From: Streptomyces djakartensis
GTDB taxonomy: Bacteria; Actinomycetota; Actinomycetes; Streptomycetales; Streptomycetaceae
Assembly (NCBI RefSeq): GCF_014651075.1
Contig: NZ_BMWE01000001.1
Coordinates: forward strand, 124,001 to 188,000
Length of the DNA: 64,000 nt
Direction of reading: 5' to 3'
In this document: positions 36,115 through 44,852 of the stretch, piece after piece
Layout of the letters: each line of letters starts with the position of its first letter
How positions within the stretch are numbered: position 1 is the stretch's first letter
Translations under genes and position numbers: made by a program
The notes under the pieces: model-generated
Told to the model about the DNA's origin: nothing
What the model saw: the letters and a program-made list of their open reading frames with translations, nothing else
Database searches by the model: none

Positions 36115-37440
36115 TCAGATCTGACCGTCTTCGAGCATTTCGGTCACAAGGGCGGCGATCTGGGACCTCTCGGACCGGTTCAGGGTCACGTGCGCGAAGA
36201 GCGGATGCCCCTTCAGCTTCTCCACGACCGCGACGACCCCGTCGTACCGGCCGACCCTGAGGTTGTCCCGCTGGGCCACGTCATGGGTGAGAACCACCCG
36301 TGAATTGGCCCCGATCCGGGACAGAACGGTGAGAAGTACGTTTCTCTCCAGCGACTGCGCCTCGTCGACGATGACGAACGCGTCGTGCAGCGAGCGGCCA
36401 CGGATGTGGGTGAGCGGCAGGACCTCCAGCATCCCGCGCGCGGTGACCTCCTCGATGACCTCCCGGCTGGTGACCGCCGACAGCGTGTCGAACACGGCCT
36501 GCGCCCAGGGGCTCATCTTCTCCGCCTCGGTACCGGGCAGATAGCCGAGCTCCTGCCCGCCCACCGCGTACAGCGGACGGAACACCATCACCTTCTGGTG
36601 CTGACGGCGCTCCAGCACCGCCTCCAGGCCCGCGCACAGCGCCAGCGCCGACTTGCCGGTGCCGGCCCGGCCGCCCATCGACACGATCCCGACGTCCGGG
36701 TCGAGCAGCAGGTCGAGCGCGATCCGCTGCTCGGCGCTGCGGCCCTTGATGCCGAACACCTCGCGATCCCCGCGCACGACACGGATGCCACCCTCGGGCG
36801 TGACCCGGCCGAGCGCCTTGCCGCGCTCCGACTGGATCGTCAGGCCCGTGTGCACCGGCAGGTCGGCGGCCTCCGGGACGTGGACGTGCCCTTCCTCGAA
36901 GAGGATGTCCACCTGCTCGCCCGGCAGGGTCAGTTCGGACATTCCGGTCCAGCCGGAGGAGTCCGTGATGGCGAGCTCCGCGCGGTACTCCTCGGCGAGG
37001 AGCCCGACGGAGGACGCCTTGATCCTGAGCGGGAGGTCCTTCGACACCACGGTGACGTCGAACCCCTCGGCCTGCAGGTTGCGGGCGACCGCGAGGATGC
37101 GGGAGTCGTTGTCCCCCAGGCGGTAGCCGCTGGGCAGCACGCCGGGGTCCGAGTGGTTGAGCTCGACACGGACGGTCCCGCCGAGGTCCCCCGTGGGAAT
37201 GGGGGCGTCGAGGCGGCCGTACCGCACCCGGAGGTCGTCGAGCAGGCGCAGGGCCTGCCGGGCGAAGTAGCCGAGTTCGGGATGGTGCCGCTTGGCCTCC
37301 AGTTCCGTCACCACGACGATGGGGAGCACGACCTCGTGCTCGTCGAAGCGGCTCAGGGCGCTGGGGTCGGCCAGCAGGACGCTGGTGTCGAGGACATAGG
37401 TGCGCCGGTCTGGCTTGTGGCGCTTTGCACTGGTCACCAC
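36115..37440 (-). CDS. PhoH-like ATPase with N-terminal PIN domain
   Basis: 441 residues. PIN nuclease-like domain (about 14-150) with conserved acidic residues in [20 protein letters not shown] and [12 protein letters not shown], then the PhoH ATPase with Walker [10 protein letters not shown] and Walker [11 protein letters not shown]. PhoH2 proteins of this fused type unwind and cleave RNA in mycobacteria. The metal-binding Asp and Glu positions appear intact. No small antitoxin-like ORF is evident immediately upstream, unlike the mycobacterial phoAT arrangement. Confidence 0.93.
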   Translation of the reverse strand: MVTSAKRHKPDRRTYVLDTSVLLADPSALSRFDEHEVVLPIVVVTELEAKRHHPELGYFARQALRLLDDLRVRYGRLDAPIPTGDLGGTVRVELNHSDPGVLPSGYRLGDNDSRILAVARNLQAEGFDVTVVSKDLPLRIKASSVGLLAEEYRAELAITDSSGWTGMSELTLPGEQVDILFEEGHVHVPEAADLPVHTGLTIQSERGKALGRVTPEGGIRVVRGDREVFGIKGRSAEQRIALDLLLDPDVGIVSMGGRAGTGKSALALCAGLEAVLERRQHQKVMVFRPLYAVGGQELGYLPGTEAEKMSPWAQAVFDTLSAVTSREVIEEVTARGMLEVLPLTHIRGRSLHDAFVIVDEAQSLERNVLLTVLSRIGANSRVVLTHDVAQRDNLRVGRYDGVVAVVEKLKGHPLFAHVTLNRSERSQIAALVTEMLEDGQI

Positions 37441-37832
37441 GGAAGGACGTACCCCCTCGGATGAGGTCGGGGAGCGACGGAGCGGAGCTGGACCGGTTCC
37501 TGGCCGCGCTGCACGGGCCGAGAACCGGCCCTCCGCCTTTTCGTCCGTGCTGTGACCGCACGATCGGGCTGGTGCAAAGGGCCTCCCGGGCGGACGGCCC
37601 CGTGCCGTCCGCTGAGATCCGACACCCGGGGTTCGGGCGTCGACCTGACTGGGTTATGCCCTCGAACGAGCGTCGCCATGCCACGGCATATGACGGCGAG
37701 CCGGTGAACTCCGCGTTACTTCGGCCTCAAGCGGGGTACCGGTAGGCGCTGCGACGTGCGGCGACCGCGGTGCCCGGCCGCGCGGGTGACTTGTTGAAAG
37801 GAACACGTGCCGGAGTACGCCGGGCGCGCGAT
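37441..37832. other. Intergenic region without a supported gene
   Basis: 392 bp between the phoH start and the uppS stop, both on the minus strand. It should hold the phoH promoter. The stretch around 37640-37740 is less GC-rich than its surroundings. Short frames present lack coding-like third-position bias. A 20-codon plus-strand frame from the GTG at 37816 runs antisense into the uppS end and is not supported. Confidence 0.5.
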
Positions 37833-38606
37833 TCAGCCGCCGAAGCGCCGGTGGCGGGCGGCGTAGTCGCGCATGGCACGCAGGAAATCGACCTTGCGGA
37901 AGGCGGGCCAGAAGACGTCGCAGAAGTAGTACTCCGAGTGCGCGGTCTGCCAGAGCATGAATCCCGACAGCCGCTGCTCTCCGCTGGTGCGGATCACCAG
38001 GTCGGGGTCGGGCTGGTCACTCGTGTAGAGGTGACGTCCGATCATGTCGGTGTCGACGGCCTCGACGAGCTCCTCCATCGGGGTGCCCTTGCCCTGGGCC
38101 TCGAGCAGCATGGAGCGCACGGCGTCCGCGATCTCCTGGCGGCCTCCGTAGCCGATGGCGACGTTGACCAGTATCCCGTCGACGTGCGCGGTGGTCTCCT
38201 CGGCCTCCTTCAGCACCGTCTGCATCCCGGAGGGCAGCAGGTCCGGCGTGCCCACGTGGTGCACACGCCAGCGGCCGTCGGCGGCCAGGGTGCGCACGAC
38301 GTCCTCGATGATGCCGAGCAGGGGGACGAGCTCCTCCTGCGGACGGTCGAAGTTGTCCGTGGAGAGCAACCAGAGGGTGACGACCTCGACGTCGGTCTCG
38401 GCGCACCAGCCGAGGAACTCCTCGATCTTCCCGGCGCCGGCCCTGTGGCCGTCGACGGTGCTGGAACCGGCGGCCTTCGCCCAGCGCCGGTTGCCGTCCA
38501 TGATGACGCCGATGTGCTTGGGCACCTGAGCGTGGTCCAGGTGGCCTTCCACCCGGCGCGCGTACAGCCTGACCAGCAGGCCGCGCAGCTTGTCGCGCAG
38601 GTTCAC
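37833..38606 (-). CDS. uppS: Isoprenyl (undecaprenyl) diphosphate synthase, cis type
   Basis: 257 residues with the cis-prenyltransferase motif GVIMDGNRRWAK carrying the catalytic Asp, GGRQEIADAVR, and the C-terminal DLVIRTSGEQRLSGFMLWQTAHSEYYF split over two beta strands. It condenses IPP onto an allylic diphosphate; whether the product is C50/C55 or a short chain cannot be told from sequence. Actinobacteria often have two such enzymes. The GTG start has GGAGGG about 14 bases upstream, somewhat far, and an intrinsic terminator stands about 190 bp upstream. Confidence 0.93.
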   Translation of the reverse strand: MNLRDKLRGLLVRLYARRVEGHLDHAQVPKHIGVIMDGNRRWAKAAGSSTVDGHRAGAGKIEEFLGWCAETDVEVVTLWLLSTDNFDRPQEELVPLLGIIEDVVRTLAADGRWRVHHVGTPDLLPSGMQTVLKEAEETTAHVDGILVNVAIGYGGRQEIADAVRSMLLEAQGKGTPMEELVEAVDTDMIGRHLYTSDQPDPDLVIRTSGEQRLSGFMLWQTAHSEYYFCDVFWPAFRKVDFLRAMRDYAARHRRFGG

Positions 38607-38796
38607 GTGATCGTCAGCCCCTCCGTACGGATCGGACAGGCCGCGGTGTGCGGCCCGGTCGTGGCCGCCGGCGGTCCCTGCCCGTATGGCGGTCCCCGGA
38701 GGCGAAGCCTACCCCTGCTGCCGCCGCGGGCCGCCAACGGGTACGGAACGAATGGTTCCGGCCGTGCCACGGTGCGCCCCCGACGCACAAGGAAAA

Positions 38797-38831
38797 CGGG
38801 CCGGTCCGTGGGGGGGAGACGGACCGGCCCG
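38797..38831 (-). terminator. Intrinsic terminator oriented on the minus strand, upstream of uppS
   Basis: CGGGCCGGTCCGT and ACGGACCGGCCCG form a 13-bp perfect stem with a nine-base loop. Read on the minus strand the stem is followed by TTTTCC, a U-tract; in the plus direction it is followed by AGGGGGG. It therefore stops minus-strand transcripts, 191 bp before the uppS GTG. Confidence 0.7.
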
Positions 38832-39295
38832 AGGGGGGGTTCCCACCATAACCCTTCGTGAGTGATGCTGCGTGCATCGGCGTGCCACAACTACTCTCCG
38901 GAGCCGCCCGGCGACGCGGCGGTGTTCGCGGAATCCGGCCTTCACGGCTGCCACCTGGCCGGAATGCGCCCCCGCACGCAGGGCATTCACGGGCAAGTGG
39001 CTGAAAGCCGGGAGGTTTCGCCGCCCCTCGAACCCCGCCCGGGAAGGCGTTGCCGCCGCACCCCCCGACGGGTGACCCGCCCGCCCGCGCCCGCTTGACC
39101 CCGCGGCCGCCCCGGCGAGGAGGTCCTGGCACCGCGCAGCCCCCTCCACTGCGCGGTACCGCCCGCGCTGCTTTGCTCACGCGAATTACCGCGGTCGAAT
39201 TTACGCGAGTAGACAGGCCGGAGGCGAGCCGTCGCCGATAACGATGTGAAAACTCTCGTCGGGAGATGCGCAAGTGGGGTGAGCAAGACGAGTGA
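38832..39295 (-). other. Non-coding stretch between the methyltransferase and uppS
   Basis: 464 bp lacking a convincing gene on either strand; candidate short frames show poor third-position GC. On the minus strand a TATGGT -10-like box (38850-38845) sits just before the terminator hairpin. The region could host a small RNA ending at that terminator, or simply the methyltransferase 3' untranslated region. Confidence 0.35.
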
Positions 39296-40186
39296 CTACG
39301 GGGTCCCGGGGTCCCTCACACGGCCCGAGGTGTCATGTCGTGCGCTCGTGCGGTCGTGCGGGTGGTGCTGCTGGTGCGGCAACCAGCCCGGCTTGCGTGC
39401 CTCGAAGAGCTGCCGGGCGCTGTGGGCGATGAACGGCCCCTCACGCTCGATCCGCTCGTGCAGCGCGCGGAGGTGCGGTTCGTATGCCTCGACGGTGAAG
39501 CCGGGCACCATCCACACCACCTTCCGCAGGAAGTGCACGACCGCGCCGATGTCGTGGAACTCCATGCGCAGTCGCTCCGCCCGCAGATCCACGACGTCCA
39601 GTCCGGCCGCCTCGGCGTCGGCCCGCTCACGGTCGGGATGCCGGGCGCCGCGCACGTCCTCGGGCTGGGGACCGAGGAACCGCTCGACGAGCTCGAAGAC
39701 GCTGCCCGGCCCCACGTGCTGCGCGAAGTACGTGCCCCCCGGCTGGAGGACCCGGGCGATCTCGTCCCAGTTCGGGCGGACCGGATGCCGGCTGACGACC
39801 AGGTCGAACGTGCCGTCCGCGAAGGGCAGCGGAGCGTCCTCCGGCACGGCGACGACCGCGACTCCGCGTGGCCGGAGCAGGGCGGTCGCCTTGGCGACGT
39901 TCGGCGGCCACCCCTCGGTCGCGACGCTGAGCAACGGCTGCGCCGCGGCCTTGCCGAGCGCGAAGTCCAGCACCTCACCGCCGCCGGTCTGCACATCGAG
40001 CACGGCACCGGCCCGCCCCAGCCGCTCGGACATCGACACGGCATACCCCCAGGAGGGCCGCGCCTCGGTGGCCCGCCCCTCGAACCAGGAGAAGTCCCAG
40101 CCCTCCGTGGGGGCGGAGGCGGCTTCCGCGACGAGGGTTTCGAAGGTGGGGGGCTTCATCTGCGGGTCTGTCAGCGAGTCTGCCAC
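39296..40186 (-). CDS. SAM-dependent class I methyltransferase
   Basis: 296 residues. The SAM-binding glycine loop appears as LDVQTGGGEVLDFAL, then ALLRPRGVAVVAV, the acidic FADGTFDLVVSRHPVRPNWDEIARVL and GGTYFAQHVGPGS, as in UbiE-type enzymes (Methyltransf_11). The family start may be GTG 40186 or ATG 40159; neither has an SD. The last 25 residues are His-rich. The substrate is unknown. A heptanucleotide tandem repeat lies 75 bp upstream. Confidence 0.88.
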   Translation of the reverse strand: MADSLTDPQMKPPTFETLVAEAASAPTEGWDFSWFEGRATEARPSWGYAVSMSERLGRAGAVLDVQTGGGEVLDFALGKAAAQPLLSVATEGWPPNVAKATALLRPRGVAVVAVPEDAPLPFADGTFDLVVSRHPVRPNWDEIARVLQPGGTYFAQHVGPGSVFELVERFLGPQPEDVRGARHPDRERADAEAAGLDVVDLRAERLRMEFHDIGAVVHFLRKVVWMVPGFTVEAYEPHLRALHERIEREGPFIAHSARQLFEARKPGWLPHQQHHPHDRTSARHDTSGRVRDPGTP

Positions 40187-40260
40187 GGGGCCGATGGTTG
40201 CATCGGCGTCGGTGGAGCTGCTCGGTATTTATCCGTCGAGGGAGTTACGCGAGGACGCTG

Positions 40261-40300
40261 GCACTGGGCACTGGGCACTGGGCACTGGGCACTGGGCACT
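40261..40300. repeat. Heptanucleotide tandem repeat (GCACTGG)
   Basis: Five full copies and one partial copy of GCACTGG with no mismatch. It lies between the divergent methyltransferase and DUF192 starts, in the likely promoter area of both. A 7-bp unit changes frame and spacing with each copy, the behaviour of slippage-prone repeats. Confidence 0.9.
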
Positions 40301-40355
40301 GATACCGATACTCGGGTCACGAAGCAGCAGACGGCTTGATCGGAAGTGTGAGCGG

Positions 40356-40733
40356 ATGGGGCGACGGTGGCCAGACGGGCGCGGGGAGTTGGTTGTGCAC
40401 GGCGGCGGTCGAGGATCCTCCGTCGTCGTGCCGTTGGAGATCGCCACCTCGTACCGGGCCCGGACGCGAGGGCTGTTGGGCCGTGACTCCGTCGACGGGG
40501 CCATGCTGCTCTCCCCTGCCGGCAGCGTGCACACCTTCCGTATGCGCATGCCGATCGATGTGGCCTATCTCGACCGGCACCTTCGTGTCATCGCCGTGCG
40601 CACCATGCCGCCGGGGCGGCTCGGGATGCCTCGGGTGCGCGCCCGGCACGTGGTGGAGGCGATGGCCGGGGCGATGAGCGAGTGGGGGGTGCGGAAGGGG
40701 GTGTGTGTGGAGGTCGTCGTGGGCGGTGGCTGA
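40356..40733 (+). CDS. DUF192 protein
   Basis: 125 residues from the ATG at 40356. The DUF192 core is visible as EIATSYRARTRGLLGRDSVDGAMLL, then SVHTFRMRMPIDVAYLDRHLRVI and ARHVVEAMAGAMSEWGVRKGV. Unlike many members it has no signal peptide, so it is probably cytoplasmic. The function is unknown. The N-terminal 20 residues are poorly conserved-looking, so a later start is possible. Confidence 0.85.
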   Translation: MGRRWPDGRGELVVHGGGRGSSVVVPLEIATSYRARTRGLLGRDSVDGAMLLSPAGSVHTFRMRMPIDVAYLDRHLRVIAVRTMPPGRLGMPRVRARHVVEAMAGAMSEWGVRKGVCVEVVVGGG

Positions 40734-40734
40734 A

Positions 40735-40763
40735 AGCCCTCCGCCGGATACCGGCGGAGGGCT
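40735..40763. terminator. Terminator between DUF192 and VOC genes
   Basis: AGCCCTCCGCCGG, loop ATA, and its perfect complement, starting just after the DUF192 stop and ending 11 bases before the VOC stop on the other strand. Confidence 0.75.
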
Positions 40764-40773
40764 CCCAGGGCGC

Positions 40774-41166
40774 TCAGCTTCCTGCCGCCTGGTCCTGGGG
40801 GTACCAGCGCAGTTCGACCGTGTTGCCGTCCGGGTCCCTGACGTAGACGGACTGGGCCGTGCCACGCGCCCCCCAGCGCGGGACGGGCCCCTCAAGGACG
40901 TCGAAGACACCGGAGCCGATGACTTCCTGCCAGTCGAGCGGGTCGACGACCAGGCAGATGTGGTCGACGTTGGACTCGCCCCGCGGGCGGCGGAACAGGT
41001 CGATGACAGTGCTCTCGTCGATACGCACGGACGGGAAGGGCACCTCGCCCGCCCGCCACTCCTCGACCCGTTCGGGCGCCAGGCCGAGCGGGCCGGTGTA
41101 GAACTCCAGCGCCTTGTCCACGTCACTCACGTTGAGCACGAGGTGGTCGAAGGCTTTGACTCTCAC
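40774..41166 (-). CDS. VOC-superfamily (glyoxalase/dioxygenase-like) protein
   Basis: 130 residues from the GTG at 41166 (GGGAGAA at good spacing). One VOC module: FDHLVLNVSDVDKALEFYTGPLGL, NVDHICLVVD, DPDGNTVELRWY, with candidate metal ligands His and Glu. The most similar architectures are fosfomycin-resistance or bleomycin-binding relatives and virulence-protein-type VOCs. The substrate is unknown. It follows a secreted DUF4232 gene on the same strand. Confidence 0.85.
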   Translation of the reverse strand: MRVKAFDHLVLNVSDVDKALEFYTGPLGLAPERVEEWRAGEVPFPSVRIDESTVIDLFRRPRGESNVDHICLVVDPLDWQEVIGSGVFDVLEGPVPRWGARGTAQSVYVRDPDGNTVELRWYPQDQAAGS

Positions 41167-41177
41167 GCCAGTTCTCC

Positions 41178-41720
41178 CTACATCCCGATCGGGTTGAGGT
41201 AGGTGGCCGGGTGGGTGGCGCCGTCCTGCTTGAGGATCTGGCCGCCGAACGGCCACTTCAGGGTGAAGTGCTCCGTCTCGTTCGGCGGGGTGACCAGGAA
41301 CTTCGCCGGAACGAACTTCTCCTTCTGCGGCGTGGACCCGGCCACCGGGAGCAGGTTGATGCTGAAGTCCACCGTGTCCCCCGGCTTCAGGGTCATCTTG
41401 ACGGGCTTCTTGGAGGAGCGGGCCAGCGACCAGGTGCCGTCGGTCTCCTGAGCACCGACCATGTCGACACCGGCGAAGCCGGACAGGGTGCAGGTGCGCT
41501 TGCTCTGGTTCGTGAACCAGATGAACGCCTGAGTCTGCTTGTCGGCCTGCTCCATCTCCGGCTTCGCGTCATCCCCCATGGCGAAGCCGGCCTTCAGGTC
41601 GGCGGTGTGGCAGCGGGCCGGCTCGGGAGCGGCGGGAGCGGCCGAGGCCGGGACGGCGGCAGCGGCGGTTCCTGCGACGACGACGGCGGCAAGGGCCACG
41701 GCGGTCAGCTTGCTCTTCAT
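41178..41720 (-). CDS. Secreted DUF4232 protein
   Basis: 180 residues with a signal peptide (about 1-28, AVALAAVVVAGTAAAAVPASA) and a DUF4232 beta-sandwich with Cys pairs in ARCHTADL and RTCTLSGFAGVDMV, ending GQILKQDGATHPATYLNPIGM (split here into two segments). The function is unknown, and it is probably exported to the wall. GGGGAACG lies just before the ATG. It shares the strand with the VOC gene 11 bp downstream and is divergent from the AbiEi-like gene. Confidence 0.88.
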   Translation of the reverse strand: MKSKLTAVALAAVVVAGTAAAAVPASAAPAAPEPARCHTADLKAGFAMGDDAKPEMEQADKQTQAFIWFTNQSKRTCTLSGFAGVDMVGAQETDGTWSLARSSKKPVKMTLKPGDTVDFSINLLPVAGSTPQKEKFVPAKFLVTPPNETEHFTLKWPFGGQILKQDGATHPATYLNPIGM

Positions 41721-41998
41721 AACGTTTCGTTCCCCCTCGGATACGAATCGGCACGCGAGGTCGGCGCGCGCCTGCGCACCTGAAGATGCGCCCTGCCCGG
41801 GGGAGGTTCCATGCTCCGTGACAGGCTCCGAGAGCCTGTGACCACTATTGGTGCCCCTGTCTCATTCGGTACCGGCAAAGGCCCAGGTGGCGAGGGCGGG
41901 CCTGCGCCAGCCCTGAGACGAAAATGACAATTTCCGGATGCTCTCGCTTGTCCACAGCTCCGGCCACTCTGTCCGTGCCGGGTGGAAGTGTGGGGCGT

Positions 41999-42952
41999 AT
42001 GCGGGATTCGGGAAGGTTGCAGGAGATCGCCCGGGACGGGTTGTTGGTGCCGGCATGGGCGGTGGACGCGGGATGGTCTCGGGCCTCGGTCTTCCGGGCG
42101 CTGAAGACGGAGGGTTGGGCTCGCCTCGGTGGAGGCGTGTGGGCCCAGCCCGGTGCTCCACCCGACTTCGCCATACGGCTTCGGGCGGTTCAGCTGCTCA
42201 CCCCGGAGCTTGTGGCCAGCCATCGGGCGGCTGCCTGGGCCTGGGGGATCGAGTTGTTGGCGGTCGAGGCAGAGTTCACCGATCTGGGCGGGTGGCGTCG
42301 GCGTTCAGGGCTGCGGGTGCATCGCGGTGTGCTCGGCGCCGGGGAGGTCGTCGAGATGCGGGGACACGGCGGTCTGCGGGCCACCACCGTCGACCGCACC
42401 CTCGCCGACCTGCTGGTCTCCGGCCCACGGGACGAGGCCCTGGTCGCCGTCGAGTCCGCGCTCACGTATCGCACCGTGACGGTCGGCGGTGGCGGCGGTG
42501 GCCGACGCGTTCGGCGGGCACCGCTCACCCGCGTCGGCGCCCTCGCCTCAGCTCTCGACGGGCGGCCACACGGTGGCGTCCGAGGCCGTGCCTGGCTCAC
42601 CCTCGCCGACCCCGCGTCCGGCTCACCGGCGGAGACGGTCGCGCGGCTGCGCATGTACGACGCCGGTCTCCGTCCGGAGACACAGGCCGAGTTGGTCGGG
42701 GCGGGTGGGCGCGGGCTTCGCTGTGACTTTCTGTTCCGGGCGGAGGGTGTCGCCGTCGAGATCGAGGGCTACGCGTACCACGGGCGGCGCGAGGACCACC
42801 GTCGCGACGTCGGCCGCTTCAACGACCTCCAGCAATGCGCCGAGGTACGGATCGTTCTGCGGTTCACGGCGGAGGAGGTGTTCCACTCCCCCGCGACGAT
42901 GATCGCCACGATCCGGCGGGCGCTGGGGGTGAGTGGCCGGCAGGCAGGATGA
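41999..42952 (+). CDS. AbiEi-like winged helix protein with DUF559 nuclease-like C-terminus
   Basis: 317 residues from the ATG at 41999. The N-terminal part (about 10-75) resembles the AbiEi_4 antitoxin winged helix (RLQEIARDGLLVPAWAVDAGWS, then RLGGGVWAQPG). The C-terminal part has RCDFLFRAEGVAVEIEGYAYHGRREDH and IVLRFTAEEVF, a DUF559 Vsr-like nuclease fold with the D...ExE pattern. No AbiEii nucleotidyltransferase toxin is encoded next to it. Such orphans are widespread in actinobacteria, and their role in defence is unproven. Confidence 0.8.
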   Translation: MRDSGRLQEIARDGLLVPAWAVDAGWSRASVFRALKTEGWARLGGGVWAQPGAPPDFAIRLRAVQLLTPELVASHRAAAWAWGIELLAVEAEFTDLGGWRRRSGLRVHRGVLGAGEVVEMRGHGGLRATTVDRTLADLLVSGPRDEALVAVESALTYRTVTVGGGGGGRRVRRAPLTRVGALASALDGRPHGGVRGRAWLTLADPASGSPAETVARLRMYDAGLRPETQAELVGAGGRGLRCDFLFRAEGVAVEIEGYAYHGRREDHRRDVGRFNDLQQCAEVRIVLRFTAEEVFHSPATMIATIRRALGVSGRQAG

Positions 42953-42989
42953 GGGCGGGGAGGGCGCTTGCCCGCCCTTGCGTCTCCGG

Positions 42990-43968
42990 TCACTCGGGGG
43001 CGTGCGGTTCGCCCGCGCGTGCGTACGTGCGAGCGCCGTGCCTGGGCAACACCGCCCGCATCCGGGTGCCGCCGCCTGGTTCGCGGGCGTCGCCGATTCC
43101 CCAGTCGCCGCCGCACGCCCTGACCACGCACGCGAGAACGGGCGGGGCCGCGCGGCGGCGGGTGTCGCAGGCGGCCGCCAGACGCGGGTTCGTGTGGCGC
43201 TGGTGGCCGTCGCCGTTCCAGCTGTCCTTGTTGGAACCGACTGGGTCGCTGACGATGTCCATCGTGCTGGCCAGGAGGCTCTTGGTCGGCGCGACGAAGA
43301 AGCCCCGGACCTGGTCCGTGAACGTCCTGTCGTGGCGTTCCTGGTCGTGTACGTCGCCCCCAGAGGGGCTTGTCGTCGAAGGGGTCCGGAGCGAGCGGCA
43401 CCGTGTCGTTCGGGCCGGCGCCCTCGTAGGTGATGATCTGCGCTGACGCGGGGATGTCGCTGCCGCCCGTGTCACCAACGCCCGTGCCTGTGCTCGTGCC
43501 GTCGCCGGACTCCGTACCGTCGCCGGGTTCCGCGCCGTCCTGGGTGCCTGCCTCACGCGATCGGGCCCGGCGCAGCAGCACGATGACGGCCACCGGCAGC
43601 GCCGCTTGCGTGATCACCCACAGATCACCGTGCATCACAGTGCCGAACGACAGCCACACGATCCACGCCTGCACGGCGGTCAGTGCACGGCTCGTCCACA
43701 CCCCGCCCCGCCACAGGCGCCGGGCCAAGTAGACCCCCGCCACGCTGGGCAGCGCGTCGTACACCAGGATCCCGAAGATCTCCCCGGATTAGTACGACAC
43801 CACCGACAGCACGGTGACCACGTACAGCGCCGTCAGTGCGAACTGCACCCACAGCAGTACCTGCGCCCCGACCAGTTCCCTGGGCAGCGGCAAACGTTGG
43901 CCCGAGGATGGGAGGTTCTGCGCGGCCCACGTCCCGCTCGGGGGTATCGGGCTACCGGCACCAGACAT
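42990..43968 (-). pseudogene. Membrane protein gene broken by a stop and a frameshift
   Basis: From the ATG at 43968 the frame encodes a hydrophilic start and a helix (VLLWVQFALTALYVVTVLSVVSY), then a TAA at 43789-43791. The same frame continues with SGEIFGILVYDALPSVAGVY and three more helices. At a G5 run on the minus strand (43357-43361 here) the frame shifts by one into DVHDQERHDRTFTDQVRGFF and onward. The tail includes CGGDWGIGDAREPGGGTRM, like the end of an ATP-binding anti-sigma domain. Two lesions in otherwise well-conserved sequence indicate a recent loss. Confidence 0.75.
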
Positions 43969-44197
43969 CCATGACCTCAGCTCGTTAAGCGGCACAGTTC
44001 AGGGCGGACACCCGGCCGAGGCTAAGAAAGCTCGATCAATCCCATGGGCCCGTGGCCCCCACCCTGGGCCTACTTGAGCCGCAGCAGCGCACTGGGCGTA
44101 TCCATGCGCGCCGCGCTGCTGAGATGTGTGCGGAAACAGGCGAGGCCCGCCCTCGCTGACGGTGGCGCGAGACGGGCGCAGGCAGGCCCGTGGTGGC

Positions 44198-44845
44198 TCA
44201 GCTCGCCGAGCGGGGGAAGGAGACCTCGACCCGGCGGTTCTTCTTGCGGCCGGATTCCGTGGCGTTGTCGGCGATCGGGTACTGCTCGCCGTAGCCGCGG
44301 ACCTCGTATGTGACGTTGGAGTCGGTCAGTTCCTTGTCCAGGACGTTCTGTACCGCGTCAGCCCGTTTGCGGGACAGGACGTCGCCGTGGGCGGAGGAGC
44401 CGAGGTTGTCCGTGAAGCCGAAGACGCGGATCTTCGTCGCGTTCTGTGTCTTGATCTCCCGGGCGATCGCGGAGATACGGGCCTTCGACTCGGCGCTGAG
44501 CTTCGCGCTGTCCTTGCTGAAGAGGACTTCGGCCTGGAGGGCGAACTTGACGTCGGCGTTGGTGTCTTCTCGACGTTCGTCACCGCTTTGGTCTTCGACG
44601 ACCTGTTTGATGTCGAGAACCTTGGGTTCGGCGAGGGTGGCGCCCTCGGGGAGCTTGAGGTCTGGGTCGTTGGGGTCGACCTCCACCGGGGCGGAAGCGG
44701 AGGCTTCGGTACCAGGGGGGACGCCGGGGCTTTCGTCGGCGTGAGCCGAGACGGCGCCGTGGAGGTTGGTGGCGACCATAAGGGTGGCGGCGGTGAGGAC
44801 CAGGGCGAGGCGTGGGGTCGCCGTTCGGGCGGGTGTGAGGGTCAT
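44198..44845 (-). CDS. Exported OmpA-domain protein
   Basis: 215 residues: signal peptide (about 1-36), Pro/Glu-rich linker, then an OmpA/MotB C-terminal domain with EVLFSKDSAKLSAESKARISAIA, RVFGFTDNLGSS, LSRKRADAVQNVLD and a final ESGRKKNRRVEVSF, the peptidoglycan-binding motif with conserved Asp and Arg. In a Gram-positive cell it would bind wall peptidoglycan. It lies downstream of a lipoprotein gene at the end of the Tad locus (8-bp gap), so it may anchor the pilus. Confidence 0.92.
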   Translation of the reverse strand: MTLTPARTATPRLALVLTAATLMVATNLHGAVSAHADESPGVPPGTEASASAPVEVDPNDPDLKLPEGATLAEPKVLDIKQVVEDQSGDERREDTNADVKFALQAEVLFSKDSAKLSAESKARISAIAREIKTQNATKIRVFGFTDNLGSSAHGDVLSRKRADAVQNVLDKELTDSNVTYEVRGYGEQYPIADNATESGRKKNRRVEVSFPRSAS

Positions 44846-44852
44846 GGCCGGC

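Noticed and set aside
38862..39098. 78-codon plus-strand frame in the gap before the methyltransferase
   Set aside because: Weak third-position bias, no SD and no motif. Overlapping alternative frames are equally good, which indicates non-coding DNA.
40261..40300. Tandem repeat considered as a CRISPR array
   Set aside because: Units are 7 bp and directly adjacent, without spacers. It is a simple satellite-type repeat.
44198..44845. OmpA-domain protein taken as a sign of Gram-negative DNA
   Set aside because: OmpA/MotB-like domains that bind peptidoglycan occur in actinobacteria. Codon use matches the neighbours.
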